Positions 1 to 11,981 of a DNA stretch of 64,000 nt are shown piece after piece; position 1 is the first letter of the stretch, and the number at the start of each line of letters is the position of its first letter. The position numbers were made by a program, and so were the translations under genes. Below the pieces are notes generated by a model. That model worked only from the letters and a program-made list of their open reading frames with translations. It had not been told where the DNA came from and made no database searches. The DNA comes from Paenibacillus bovis (GTDB taxonomy: Bacteria; Bacillota; Bacilli; Paenibacillales; Paenibacillaceae). The DNA lies in NCBI RefSeq assembly GCF_001421015.2, contig NZ_CP013023.1, positions 1,977,501-2,041,500 on the forward strand, in the 5' to 3' direction.

Positions 1-1
1 T

Positions 2-2626
2 ATTTCGGGAGAACAGACCCTGTTCGGCTGGGCTGTACTCAAAAAAACACAGCTATCGATCCGTCATGGCAATGCTCCGGAATCGGCAGGTGCCTATATC
101 GGTTATGCCATGCTGTTGTCAGGTATGGGGGATCTCAAGGGAGCCGAAGCGTACGGACGGCTCGCGGTAAGTCTGAACGAGAAATTCGGTGATCTGCAGT
201 GGCGCAGTCTGGTACATGTGCTGTACAGTCTTTTTTGCTACAGCTGGAGTCATGATTGGGAGACACTGGAGGAGCAGTACCGTCGTACAGTCGACTATAG
301 CCTGTTGTCCGGGGATATGCTGTATCTGGCACATGCCTGTTATTATCGCAATCAATGGAACCCTTCGCTCGAGATCGAGACGTATTTGCAGGAGAGCGGT
401 ACGATGCTCGAAATGATCGAGAATACCAAGTATCGACCGGCACTGGCTACAGCCAGATTGAACCGCCAAAAGTTCCGGGTGCTGTCCGGAGAGATTCCTT
501 TCGAGACAACCTTGGATGATGAGGAATTTAGCGAACAGGATTATCTCGATGAACTGAACAGTTTGAAATATTACTCCGGGATCGGCATTTATTATATATG
601 CAAAATTCAGCTGGCTTTTATGATGGGTGAATCGATGGAAGCCCTGACATATATCCAGCAGGCCGATCAGGTGATTGGTACGCTGGCCGGCTCGACTTTT
701 ATGGAAGAATACTCGTTTTATACGTTTATGGCGCTGGCTGCCTGTTATGGGGAGCTTGGACGCAAAGAGCAGCGCAATGCCCGCATACGCATGCGCAAGC
801 AGCATCGCAAAATGAAAAAATGGGCTGCACATCATCCGCACAACTTTATGACCCAGCAGTATCTGATGCAGGCGGAGTGGCTGCGGATTGATGGCAAATA
901 TAGTGAAGCGGAGAATTACTATTATCTGGCACTGCAGGATAGCGAACAGGGCCATTTTACCCGTTACAAAGCGATTGCCAGTGAGCAGACTGCGCGGTTT
1001 TATCTGGAGCGAGGGCGGCCCGAGCTGGGTGGGTATTATTTCAAACAGGCTTCCTACTACTATTCGGTCTGGGGCGCACGCGGCAAGGTACAGCAGCTCC
1101 AGGACAATTACCAGGATCTGATGGGACATATCCAGTGGGTGCCACTGAATGGCGACCAGACGATGAGTATCTCTACCGAGAATATCGATATCCATTTGCT
1201 GCTGCAGGCTTCCCAGGCGATCTCGCGTGAGATCGAACTGGATCAGCTGCTGCATAATATGATGAATATTGTATTGGTAAATGCAGGAGCGCAGCGCGGC
1301 TGTATTATGATCAAGTCTGGTCCAAGCCTTTGGGCAGAAGGAGAATATAGTGATACCGACCATCAGATCAATATCCGTATCCATGAAGACCAGCAGCGCA
1401 GCGCATTGCAATTTCCATGGATGACTATGGACGAAGTGGCTCGCAGCCGTGAGACACTGATGTATACCGACGCCAGTTCGGTAAACCGCCTCTCGGATAT
1501 TCGCTATATAACAGAGCAGCAGCCGCGTTCGGTGCTGTGTATGCCGCTGCTGAATCAGGACAAGCTGATTGCTGTCATTTATCTGGAAAATAATCTGATT
1601 ACCGGCGCATTCACCAGGGAACGTCTTGGTATGATCAATCTGCTGTCACGGGATATGGTCTATGCGATTGAAAATGCTAGTTTATACAATAATCTGGAGC
1701 ATCTAGTCAATCAGCGTACCCGCGAGCTCGCCATCAAAAATGAGCAGTTAAATAAATACTTTAATATTGTGGACAAGAATGTCATTATCGTAAATACCGA
1801 TCTGTACGGTAATGTGATGATGGCCAGTGAAGAATTCTGTCTGCTTACCGGTTATAGTCAGGAGGAAGTAGCCAGTCGCCCGCACCGCTTTTTCCGGCCG
1901 CTAGATCATCATGGCCGCTCGATTGCTCCTTTTGTGATCGACAAGGAAGAGACATGGAGCGGAGAGCTTATTTATTTCCGCAAGGATCAGAATATGCTAT
2001 GGCTGAATATGACTGTCGAACCAGCCCGTGAGGAAGATCGTCTGCAGGGATATATGTTTATCGGACACAATATTACAGACAAAAAGCAGATCGAGCGCAT
2101 TTCTATTACCGATGAATTGACAGGGCTGTATAACCGTCGCTATTTCAATGAGCGCATTTTGTACAAGCTGGAGAATGCCGTCTTGCAGCAGTCCAGTCTG
2201 ACCTTTATGCTGCTGGATATCGATCATTACAAAAAGTACAATGACCGCTATGGTCATTATGAAGGCGATAATGTACTGCGCAGAATCGGAGCCACACTGC
2301 TGGAAGAAACGAGAAAGGCAGATGCCGTCGCTTTCCGTCTTGGCGGAGAAGAGTTTGCTATCCTGTCTATCGGCATGGGGGAAAAACGCACCGCAGAGAT
2401 TGCAGAGAAGATTCGGCAGAGTATTGAAGATCTGCGTATTCCGCATGATCAGAATGATGCTGCTCCTTATGTGACAGTGTCCATAGGTATTGGCTTTGTC
2501 GAGCAGGTGGATCATCATTTGACCGAAGAAGCGATCTACAGGCTGGCAGACGCGGCCCTTTATCGTTCCAAAGCGAGCAGCCGCAACTGTGTGACTATTC
2601 ATAATCTGGCAGATATTCATGAATAA
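2..2626 (+). CDS. Multidomain sensor: ATPase-type C-terminal helical region, GAF, PAS and GGDEF (5'-truncated)
   Basis: The reading frame is open to the left edge, so the gene begins upstream. The first part (to about nt 1180) is rich in helical, TPR-like Tyr/Leu/Ala segments, as in the C-terminal half of large predicted-ATPase signalling proteins. A GAF domain (about nt 1190-1690) follows, then a short coiled coil, a PAS domain (about 1740-2090) and a diguanylate cyclase domain (2110-2610). The active-site motif is GGEEF (nt 2342-2356), so c-di-GMP synthesis is expected. The RxxD inhibitory site is not at the canonical spacing: RKAD is followed by six, not five, residues before GGEEF. The family usually carries an N-terminal kinase-like and AAA ATPase part, which would lie outside this window. 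It is a soluble cytoplasmic protein with no membrane segment in the visible portion. The input signal is unknown. Confidence 0.85.
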   Translation: MSGEQTLFGWAVLKKTQLSIRHGNAPESAGAYIGYAMLLSGMGDLKGAEAYGRLAVSLNEKFGDLQWRSLVHVLYSLFCYSWSHDWETLEEQYRRTVDYSLLSGDMLYLAHACYYRNQWNPSLEIETYLQESGTMLEMIENTKYRPALATARLNRQKFRVLSGEIPFETTLDDEEFSEQDYLDELNSLKYYSGIGIYYICKIQLAFMMGESMEALTYIQQADQVIGTLAGSTFMEEYSFYTFMALAACYGELGRKEQRNARIRMRKQHRKMKKWAAHHPHNFMTQQYLMQAEWLRIDGKYSEAENYYYLALQDSEQGHFTRYKAIASEQTARFYLERGRPELGGYYFKQASYYYSVWGARGKVQQLQDNYQDLMGHIQWVPLNGDQTMSISTENIDIHLLLQASQAISREIELDQLLHNMMNIVLVNAGAQRGCIMIKSGPSLWAEGEYSDTDHQINIRIHEDQQRSALQFPWMTMDEVARSRETLMYTDASSVNRLSDIRYITEQQPRSVLCMPLLNQDKLIAVIYLENNLITGAFTRERLGMINLLSRDMVYAIENASLYNNLEHLVNQRTRELAIKNEQLNKYFNIVDKNVIIVNTDLYGNVMMASEEFCLLTGYSQEEVASRPHRFFRPLDHHGRSIAPFVIDKEETWSGELIYFRKDQNMLWLNMTVEPAREEDRLQGYMFIGHNITDKKQIERISITDELTGLYNRRYFNERILYKLENAVLQQSSLTFMLLDIDHYKKYNDRYGHYEGDNVLRRIGATLLEETRKADAVAFRLGGEEFAILSIGMGEKRTAEIAEKIRQSIEDLRIPHDQNDAAPYVTVSIGIGFVEQVDHHLTEEAIYRLADAALYRSKASSRNCVTIHNLADIHE

Positions 2627-2660
2627 TAGCTATATGGAATCAATGATATTCAAGACGGAG

Positions 2661-2725
2661 AAACAGGCTCTGTCAACCGGAAGAACGCATCTGGAATGCC
2701 GGTTGATAAGAGGCTGTTTTTTTGT
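2661..2725 (+). terminator. Intrinsic terminator of the GGDEF gene
   Basis: A long imperfect stem (CTCTGTCAACCGG pairing with CCGGTTGATAAGAG through G-U pairs) is followed by a run of seven T. It lies 35 bp after the GGDEF stop codon and before the groESL promoter. Confidence 0.75.
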
Positions 2726-2762
2726 TTTGTCACGGAATCGAGAGGATTTTATATAAAGGGAC

Positions 2763-2791
2763 TTGAAATCATCGCTCAAGTTGAGTATCAT
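2763..2791 (+). promoter_or_regulatory. groESL promoter (SigA type)
   Basis: TTGAAA and TATCAT are separated by exactly 17 bp. The hexamers sit just upstream of the CIRCE operator and about 100 bp before groES, the usual arrangement for HrcA-controlled chaperonin operons. Confidence 0.75.
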
Positions 2792-2802
2792 AAAGTTGGC
2801 TG

Positions 2803-2829
2803 TTAGCACTAGACGTGGTCGAGTGCTAA
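2803..2829 (+). promoter_or_regulatory. CIRCE operator (HrcA binding site)
   Basis: The inverted repeat TTAGCACTA-N9-GAGTGCTAA matches the CIRCE consensus (TTAGCACTC-N9-GAGTGCTAA) with one mismatch in the left arm. It starts 12 bp after the -10 hexamer, so bound HrcA would block groESL initiation at low temperature. Confidence 0.93.
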
Positions 2830-2890
2830 CACAGAGGTAGACTGCTACCTGCAAGATGATTCCATTCAAACTTTAAGGAGGCTATTTTTC

Positions 2891-3172
2891 ATGATCAAAC
2901 CTTTAGGTGAACGTGTATTGGTAGAAGCGAGCCAACAAGAGGAAACGACTTCATTCGGAATCGTGCTTCCGGACTCTGCCAAGGAAAAGCCGCAGGAAGG
3001 CACTATTATCGCTGTAGGCAGCGGACTGTTGAAAGACGGAGTTCGTGTTCCTTTGGAAGTTAAAGAAGGCGACCGTGTTCTTTTCTCCAAATATGCCGGT
3101 ACAGAAATCAAATATGAAGGCAAAGAATATTTGATTATGAAAGAAAGCGACATTCACGCGATTCTGGGTTAA
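2891..3172 (+). CDS. groES: Co-chaperonin GroES
   Basis: The 93-residue protein is the usual length for GroES (Hsp10). It starts [12 protein letters not shown] and has the mobile-loop region (about residues 16-32) that docks on GroEL. It forms the heptameric lid that encloses substrate in the GroEL cavity during ATP-driven folding in the cytoplasm. AAGGAGG lies ten bases before the ATG. It is the first gene of the CIRCE-controlled groES-groEL operon and is followed by a 160-bp spacer without a terminator. Confidence 0.97.
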   Translation: MIKPLGERVLVEASQQEETTSFGIVLPDSAKEKPQEGTIIAVGSGLLKDGVRVPLEVKEGDRVLFSKYAGTEIKYEGKEYLIMKESDIHAILG

Positions 3173-3317
3173 TTTCCGGATTACGGGAACATTTACTTAG
3201 CTTCATCCACAGAGGGTGCTTCATCGGCGCCAGGCGCTGGATGGGCACTGCATTCCAATACATTTATGATTTTTGCCAAGCAAAATCTTAACCTTATATG
3301 AATTCCTATACTACTGA

Positions 3318-4961
<1,644 letters not shown>

Positions 4962-5054
4962 TAAGGCGCTTAGCCTTGCATGATGTGACTGGCCGAGCTA
5001 ATCTTTATCGGTAAGATAGAGGATTTGCAAAGCCACCATAGCTGTAAACAATAT

Positions 5055-5097
5055 AAAGCCGTTCCTTAATCATTCGATTAGGGAACGGCTTTTTTTA
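5055..5097 (+). terminator. groESL terminator
   Basis: The stem AAAGCCGTTCC / GGGAACGGCTTT with a short loop is followed by seven T, about 95 bp after groEL. Confidence 0.9.
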
Positions 5098-5167
5098 CTA
5101 TGTTGGTCTAATTATGAAGAACGTTAGAATACTAGTTATCCATTATAATGCAGCTGATGTGTCATGG

Positions 5168-5536
5168 TTAGCCGGAATATTTATTTTCTGTTATCGGATA
5201 ATGGTAAATTTCGATATCTTTCTCGATAAATCCACGCCTTTGAGCAGCGAGCAACGTCTCATACATATTTTTGCGTCCTACCGGATTATCGGTATGAAGA
5301 TAGATTTTGTTGGCATGAAGTCCATGCTCACAGAAATATTTAACCAGATCATATCCATTGGGTAATTCTTTTCCATTCTCATCTTCTCCCAGGTCATGAT
5401 CCAGAGTAAGAATATGGATATGAAATTCCTCAGACTGCAGTAAACGTACAGCCTCCTGATAGGTGCGGGCAATTGTAAAACCTTTCGGGCAATCTCTAAG
5501 ATCATCTACATACAGATTAATGGATTTTTTCATCAT
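5168..5536 (-). CDS. Cyclic-phosphate-type receiver domain protein (cREC family)
   Basis: A 122-residue stand-alone protein with a receiver-like fold. It begins MMKKSINLYVDDLR and carries the motif set DDLRDCP, ARTYQEA and LDHDLGED followed by NGYDLVKY. This pattern matches receiver-like domains annotated as cyclic-phosphate processing, distinct from classical CheY-type receivers. No output domain is fused. A longer frame reaches an ATG at 5587, but that codon lies inside the spo0M terminator stem and has no ribosome site. AAAGG lies 11 bases before the ATG at 5536, so that start was chosen. Its substrate and partner are unknown, and no genes nearby suggest a partner. Confidence 0.7.
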   Translation of the reverse strand: MMKKSINLYVDDLRDCPKGFTIARTYQEAVRLLQSEEFHIHILTLDHDLGEDENGKELPNGYDLVKYFCEHGLHANKIYLHTDNPVGRKNMYETLLAAQRRGFIEKDIEIYHYPITENKYSG

Positions 5537-5566
5537 ATCTATCGCTACCTTTCTCGTACGGATAAC

Positions 5567-5610
5567 AAAATGGATGGATACAGTCATTTTAAACTGTACC
5601 CATCCATTTT
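5567..5610 (-). terminator. spo0M terminator
   Basis: An 18-bp stem with one mismatch (AAAATGGATGGATACAGT and its complement) and an 8-base loop lies 39 bp after the spo0M stop on the minus strand. The T-run is short (TTTTGTT), but the stem is strong. Confidence 0.7.
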
Positions 5611-5648
5611 ATAAATTATTCGTAGTAGTATAAGTGATTAAGTTGTTA

Positions 5649-6425
5649 TTATCGACTTTGCTGATCAATCAATCGCTCCAACTGCTGAGCCACATAATCC
5701 GCTCCACGGTTCAGATCCGATGGCGTCAGATCCAGCCATGCGCGGCGCTCGTCCATATCGAATGCATTGGCGAGGAATCCACCCAGTCCACGACCTCGGC
5801 GATCCACTTCGACCAGAATCTGCAGGCCATTGCTTGTAAGGGACATCATCAGTTCCAGTTCGGTAATCTGTCCGTGGAACCTTGCTCCCGGATAGAATTC
5901 AATCTCCTGTACATAAGGAACGCCAAACGGCGAACGGGAAGCATACTCCACCGTCGATGCTTTGAATTGGAAACCGAGACGCTCTGTCGCTTCGAGTACC
6001 GTATCCATATACGGATGTGGTCGTACCACGATATAATCCTGATCGGTCGGGTCTACGCTCATCTCGATATCCAGTCCGGTATGCAGCCATACTTTCTGAT
6101 TGCTAAGGGTCAGCGGAGTCTGGGATGGAAGTGTAAAGCCAAAAGGAATTTCCAGCTTCTGACCGCTTTTGACCTGTGTTTTCTCGGATACACGGTATTT
6201 GGCGATCGTGTAATCCACGTAATGCTTTTTATCATCCTGTTCACGGATATACTGGGTCATGACTTCAATATAGATATTGCCGACGTCTTGATCGACGTTA
6301 CCACCCTGTACGTAGACAATACCGCGAACTTCACTATTTGGATAATATTCGTTCTGATCGAGCACGGTATCGATTTTGGCTGCTCCAACACCTACGCGAG
6401 CGAGCATTTTGTTAAAGAATGACAT
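5649..6425 (-). CDS. spo0M: Sporulation-control protein Spo0M
   Basis: The 258-residue arrestin-like beta-sandwich protein begins MSFFNKMLARVGVGAAKIDT and has the same length as B. subtilis Spo0M. Spo0M affects sporulation stage 0 and cell shape or division. Its exact biochemical role is not settled. The frame extends to 6461, but AAGGAG lies eight bases before the ATG at 6425, and the ATG six bases upstream would be too close to that site. It is monocistronic, with its own downstream hairpin. Confidence 0.93.
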   Translation of the reverse strand: MSFFNKMLARVGVGAAKIDTVLDQNEYYPNSEVRGIVYVQGGNVDQDVGNIYIEVMTQYIREQDDKKHYVDYTIAKYRVSEKTQVKSGQKLEIPFGFTLPSQTPLTLSNQKVWLHTGLDIEMSVDPTDQDYIVVRPHPYMDTVLEATERLGFQFKASTVEYASRSPFGVPYVQEIEFYPGARFHGQITELELMMSLTSNGLQILVEVDRRGRGLGGFLANAFDMDERRAWLDLTPSDLNRGADYVAQQLERLIDQQSR

Positions 6426-6674
6426 AGACATTTCTCCTTTGAAAGTAAAATAGAGCCACATACCTGCGAGTATACGGACGAAGTGGATAGGCTGCTGTAA
6501 GCGGTTGGTTGTTGCACTTCTATGTAGCTTATGACATTATACGCAGACCGGATCGATCGGGTTTCTTATGTTTACTTATTATTTTAGGCTGTACAACAAA
6601 GAAACATATGTTCCTCTCTGCTGCAGATGACGATATAATAGAAGAGAATCAACCAACAGGAGGAATACACATCT

Positions 6675-7139
6675 ATGTCACCCAAGCGAATAGGAGCTGT
6701 CGTCGGCGCACTGGTCGTGGTAGTAGCGATCTATCTATTTACCGGCAAAGTCGATCTGGGTGCACTCACCGGTGCGCTGAACCCGTCATCCGGCTCGGTC
6801 GGCCATAGTCAGCAGGCAGACTATACACTGGTCTTTCCCAAAAATCGGTATCCCAAAACAGGCGATCATATTCAGGACGCTATCGCTGCCGGAGAATCGG
6901 CTATTTGCACGATAGATCGCAAGGGAGCCAAAGAAAACCGCAGGCAATCGCTCAAGGGAGTAGAGACCCGTAAAGGCTATGATCGGGATGAGTGGCCAAT
7001 GGCCATGTGCAAGGAAGGCGGCACAGGTGCCGATATACGATATGTTACACCTTCGGATAATCGGGGTGCCGGTTCATGGATTAGTAACCAATTAGACAAT
7101 TATCCGGATGGCACAAGGGTATTAATTGAGGTAAAATGA
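6675..7139 (+). CDS. Secreted or membrane-anchored deoxyribonuclease, NucA/NucB family
   Basis: A 154-residue protein with an N-terminal hydrophobic segment (about residues 6-23; signal or anchor). A NucA/NucB nuclease domain follows, with the family core YDRDEWP near residues 100-106 and the [10 protein letters not shown] / YPDGTRV block at the end. Asp and Glu of DRDEWP are the expected catalytic residues. NucB of Bacillus degrades DNA outside the cell during sporulation, and NucA acts in competence. The protein cannot be assigned to one of these roles from sequence alone. AGGAGG precedes the ATG by ten bases. A possible -10 TATAAT is seen about 40 bp upstream. The next gene is a small membrane protein in the same orientation. 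Confidence 0.88.
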   Translation: MSPKRIGAVVGALVVVVAIYLFTGKVDLGALTGALNPSSGSVGHSQQADYTLVFPKNRYPKTGDHIQDAIAAGESAICTIDRKGAKENRRQSLKGVETRKGYDRDEWPMAMCKEGGTGADIRYVTPSDNRGAGSWISNQLDNYPDGTRVLIEVK

Positions 7140-7190
7140 CTAATAGTGGGTAAAAATTAAGTAATGAAAATTTGCGGAGGAGGAATGGAC

Positions 7191-7355
7191 ATGGAAACTG
7201 GAATGACGGCGCTTCTGCCTTTATTTATGGAATTCAACGCACATACACCTTATATTCTGCTGTACGGAGTTATGATCCTGGTAGCATGTATCTTGTTCGG
7301 GCTTTGGATCAGACAACTGACCAAGCATCAGGACGACTCAGATAGCGGAATGTAA
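7191..7355 (+). CDS. Small single-pass membrane protein, unknown
   Basis: A predicted 54-residue protein starting METGMTALLPLF, with one transmembrane helix (about residues 20-40, ILLYGVMILVACILFGLWI) and a short charged, Asp-rich C-terminus. GGAGGAGG lies seven bases before this ATG. Two earlier in-frame ATGs overlap or abut that ribosome site and are less likely. It sits 51 bp after the NucB-like nuclease with no terminator between, so the two may be co-transcribed. No function is recognised. Confidence 0.6.
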   Translation: METGMTALLPLFMEFNAHTPYILLYGVMILVACILFGLWIRQLTKHQDDSDSGM

Positions 7356-7427
7356 GCTGGTTAGGCAGGTACGAATGTGGAAGTATCACGGTAGTATCTG
7401 CCTATGCAGATTGCGTTTTCGGTTCAA

Positions 7428-7466
7428 AAAAGACGCATTTCCTGTAATTCAGGAAATGCGTCTTTT
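7428..7466. terminator. Bidirectional terminator
   Basis: A perfect 17-bp stem (AAAAGACGCATTTCCTG and its complement) with loop TAATT has T-rich flanks on both strands. It separates the nucB-side genes from the converging opuA operon. Confidence 0.9.
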
Positions 7467-7533
7467 GTTTTGTATAATAACATGATCCATTTCATGATAT
7501 CGAAGGTATAGGGATGCAGCTGTTATAACAGCA

Positions 7534-9366
<1,833 letters not shown>

Positions 9367-9374
<8 letters not shown>

Positions 9375-10569
9375 TTAAAGCAACCTCCTCGTTCTCTACT
9401 CCGCCAGCCAGTGCACCCAGCAGGGCACCCCGTACAATAACGCCTGTCAGACGTTCACGTTCATCGACAACGGCAACAGGCAGTTTGGCGGTACTTACCA
9501 GTTCAAACAAGTCATTTAGCATTCGTTCTGGTGCTACATATGGAACATCCTTGATCAGGATATCGTCCAATTTTTGCTGTTGACGTACTGCTGTAGCTGC
9601 ATCCTCGGCTGTAATAATGCCAAGCAGCTTTTTGGAGCGATCAATGACGAACAGATTGGAAATACCGCGTTCACGCATCAACTCAAGCGCTACACGAGGA
9701 CCGCGGTCCAGTGTAATGGTCTCTGGTCTGCGCATTACATGAGCAGCTGTCAGTACTTTGGACAGATCCACGTCTTCGACGAAGCGTTCCACATAGGAGT
9801 TGGCTGGCTGGATCATGATTTCTTCCGGTGTGCCAATTTGTACAACCGCACCGTCTTTCATCAGGGCGATCCGGTCACCGATGCGAAGAGCTTCGTCCAA
9901 ATCGTGTGTGATGAAAATAATCGTTTTTTTCATTTTGTCCTGCAGTTCCAGTAGTTCATCCTGCATATCACGGCGGATCAGCGGGTCAAGTGCGCTGAAT
10001 GCTTCATCCATCAGCAGTACTTCAGGATCGTTAGCCAGTGCGCGAGCCAGACCGACACGCTGCTGCATACCACCACTGAGCTCATCCGGCATTTTATCTC
10101 CCCAGCCTTTGAGACCAACAAGTTCGAGAGAAGTAATTGCTTTTTCTCTGCGCTCTGCTTTCGCTACTTTTTGAATCTCCAGACCATATTCCACATTTTC
10201 CAAAACTGTACGGTGCGGGAAAAGCGCGAATTTCTGGAATACCATACTGATTGTTTTGCGGCGTGCATTACGCAGCTGCTCTTTGTTCATTTTGCGAAGA
10301 TCTTTGCCGTGTACCAGAATTTCTCCGGAAGTTGGTTCGATCAGACGGTTGAACATGCGTACAAGTGTCGATTTACCGCTACCGGATAATCCCATGATAA
10401 CGAAAATCTCGCCCTGGTTGATTTCCATGTTTACGCGGTTAACCCCGACAGTAATTTGTTTTTCCTTTGCCATCTTCTCTTTGGTCCATCCCTGCTCCAG
10501 CAGCTTCACGCCCTGCTCTGCATTTGGGCCAAACAGTTTGCTTACATTTTTGATTTCCAAAATAGACAT
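9367..10569 (-). CDS. opuAA: Glycine betaine ABC transporter ATPase OpuAA with CBS domains
   Basis: A 400-residue ATPase. Walker A GLSGSGKS is at 60-67, signature LSGGMQQR at 164-171 and Walker B VLLMDEA at about 185-191. Two CBS domains occupy about residues 275-390. In the OpuA family tandem CBS domains sense ionic strength or cyclic-di-AMP and gate transport. It is the first gene of the operon, transcribed away from the GbsR-type regulator. A promoter-like pair and operator-like dyads lie in the shared 507-bp spacer. Confidence 0.96.
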
Positions 10570-10744
10570 GCATTGTCACCCCTTATATATAGTAGAAACA
10601 CGTACGATACTTCTGCGGTAGTGCTGATCACTTATTCGTGAACTTGCGATTTTCAACACGGGCTGCTAACCGAATATTCTTTGTTGTTCAGGCAGGTGAA
10701 TGAAGCTGAAATCAAACGAGGAATACTTGTAAAGCGAGTTAGCT

Positions 10745-10773
10745 AGTATAATATCACCAAATCTATTACCCAA
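10745..10773 (-). promoter_or_regulatory. Candidate opuA promoter
   Basis: On the minus strand TTGGGT and TATACT are 17 bp apart, about 175 bp before opuAA. The -35 is weak, as is common for regulated osmostress promoters. No other good match was seen closer to the gene. Confidence 0.4.
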
Positions 10774-10874
10774 ATTTTAAATAATGAATACTTGAAAGTA
10801 ATAAATATTTTTCAGTAACAAAGAATATTTTCATGATTTGCAACGCAACGTGATTAATTGTAGCAAATATTATT

Positions 10875-10903
10875 TTGCAAATCAACCGTAAAATCCGTAT
10901 AAT
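10875..10903 (+). promoter_or_regulatory. Promoter of the GbsR-type regulator
   Basis: TTGCAA and TATAAT are exactly 17 bp apart on the plus strand, about 170 bp upstream of the regulator gene. The GTACAG-N6-CTGTAC dyad begins seven bases after the -10 hexamer, i.e. on the start point. Confidence 0.65.
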
Positions 10904-10909
10904 AAGTTT

Positions 10910-10927
10910 GTACAGAAAAAACTGTAC
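10910..10927. promoter_or_regulatory. Operator-like dyad 1 (opuA/gbsR spacer)
   Basis: Perfect inverted repeat GTACAG-N6-CTGTAC, followed by GAT. It overlaps the predicted start point of the regulator promoter, so autoregulation is a reasonable inference. Confidence 0.5.
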
Positions 10928-11032
10928 GATATTTACAGATAGAATGCTGCAGTATACTGGATAATACTCGCAAATGCTCTACTTTACTTTTTATAATTAT
11001 TTTTTTAAAATGGTGAAAGTCAATTATTACAG

Positions 11033-11052
11033 ATCGTATAGTACAAACTGTA
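11033..11052. promoter_or_regulatory. Operator-like dyad 2 (opuA/gbsR spacer)
   Basis: Read on the minus strand this site is TACAG-N6-CTATACGAT. It matches dyad 1 (TACAG-N6-CTGTACGAT) in 13 of 14 fixed positions but is in the opposite orientation, just upstream of the regulator's ribosome site. Confidence 0.4.
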
Positions 11053-11076
11053 TAGATAGAATGGGAGTGTGCAAGC

Positions 11077-11628
11077 ATGGGCTTGGACCAATTGGATGAG
11101 TTACAGCAGGAGACGGTGGAGAAAGTCAGAAAGCGTGTAATCGAAGTGATCGGACGCAATATGGATCTTTATGGTGTTTCCCTGTCTACAGGCCATCTGT
11201 ATGGCTTGCTTTTTTTTGCAGATCGGCCGATGACGCTCGATGAGATGGGACGCGAAATGGCGATGAGCAAGACCAGTATGAGTACGGGAGTGCGCAATCT
11301 GCTGGATCTGCATATGGTCAACAAAGTATGGGAAAAAGGATCACGCAAAGATCTGTATGAAGTAGAATATGACTGGTATCAGACATTTACAGACTTTTTT
11401 GCTATCAAATGGCGGAAAGCAGTAGAAAGTAATATTCTTGTATTTCGCAAATCGGTCAAGGAGATTGATCGTCTGATTGTGGATATGGAGGATACGCCAG
11501 CTCGCCATGTGCTGCTCAAGGACAAAGAAAAGATGCAGGAAGCGATCCGATATTATCTGTGGCTGGATCGTCTGATTGATACGATGGAAGACGGAACGAT
11601 TTTTGACCTGGTACCGAGGGAAGAATAG
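11077..11628 (+). CDS. GbsR/OpcR-type MarR-like transcriptional regulator
   Basis: A 183-residue protein of the GbsR family. An N-terminal winged helix-turn-helix (about residues 25-90, including MTLDEMGREMAMSKTSMSTGVRNLLD) is followed by a long helical dimerisation or effector part. In Bacillus, GbsR and OpcR repress choline and glycine betaine uptake or synthesis genes. Divergence from opuAA and the shared dyads support control of this opuA operon. The choice between a choline-sensing GbsR role and an OpcR role is open. GGGAGTG precedes the ATG by seven bases. Confidence 0.85.
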   Translation: MGLDQLDELQQETVEKVRKRVIEVIGRNMDLYGVSLSTGHLYGLLFFADRPMTLDEMGREMAMSKTSMSTGVRNLLDLHMVNKVWEKGSRKDLYEVEYDWYQTFTDFFAIKWRKAVESNILVFRKSVKEIDRLIVDMEDTPARHVLLKDKEKMQEAIRYYLWLDRLIDTMEDGTIFDLVPREE

Positions 11629-11668
11629 CTAACAACAATTTCAATTCCATAAAATGGTATAATTATGC

Positions 11669-11710
11669 AAGCATTTCAGTTCCTTAAAAGTGAGCGGAAA
11701 TGCTTTTTTT
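11669..11710 (+). terminator. Terminator of the GbsR-type regulator
   Basis: AAGCATTTC / GAAATGCTT stem with a 19-base loop followed by a T-run, 40 bp after the stop codon. Confidence 0.75.
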
Positions 11711-11749
11711 GTATTCAAATATAGAAAATGCCCTTATTTACTGTGCAGT

Positions 11750-11778
11750 TTGATAAAAAAACACTATTCTATTATAAG
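11750..11778 (+). promoter_or_regulatory. Promoter of subtilase 1
   Basis: TTGATA and TATAAG are 17 bp apart, about 200 bp upstream of the TTG start, leaving a long untranslated leader (about 11785-11981). The rest of this 353-bp gap holds the preceding terminator and no gene. Confidence 0.6.
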
Positions 11779-11981
11779 TAACGCAAAATTTATCTATACA
11801 TGGATAAAATATCTAGCCAGTGGTTAATTCAGGTGGTAATATAATGCTATGTAATAAAAGATTCCTATAAAATAGAAAAGGGGGTCAATAAAGCTTACAT
11901 AAGTCATTAATGGTGGAATTAGGGGTATTATCGGGATTTTTGACAACTGAATAACCAAATTGATGAAATGAGGGACGAAAT

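Noticed and set aside
5568..5587. Longer start (ATG 5587) for the receiver-domain protein
   Set aside because: The ATG lies within the spo0M terminator stem and lacks a ribosome site, while ATG 5536 has one.
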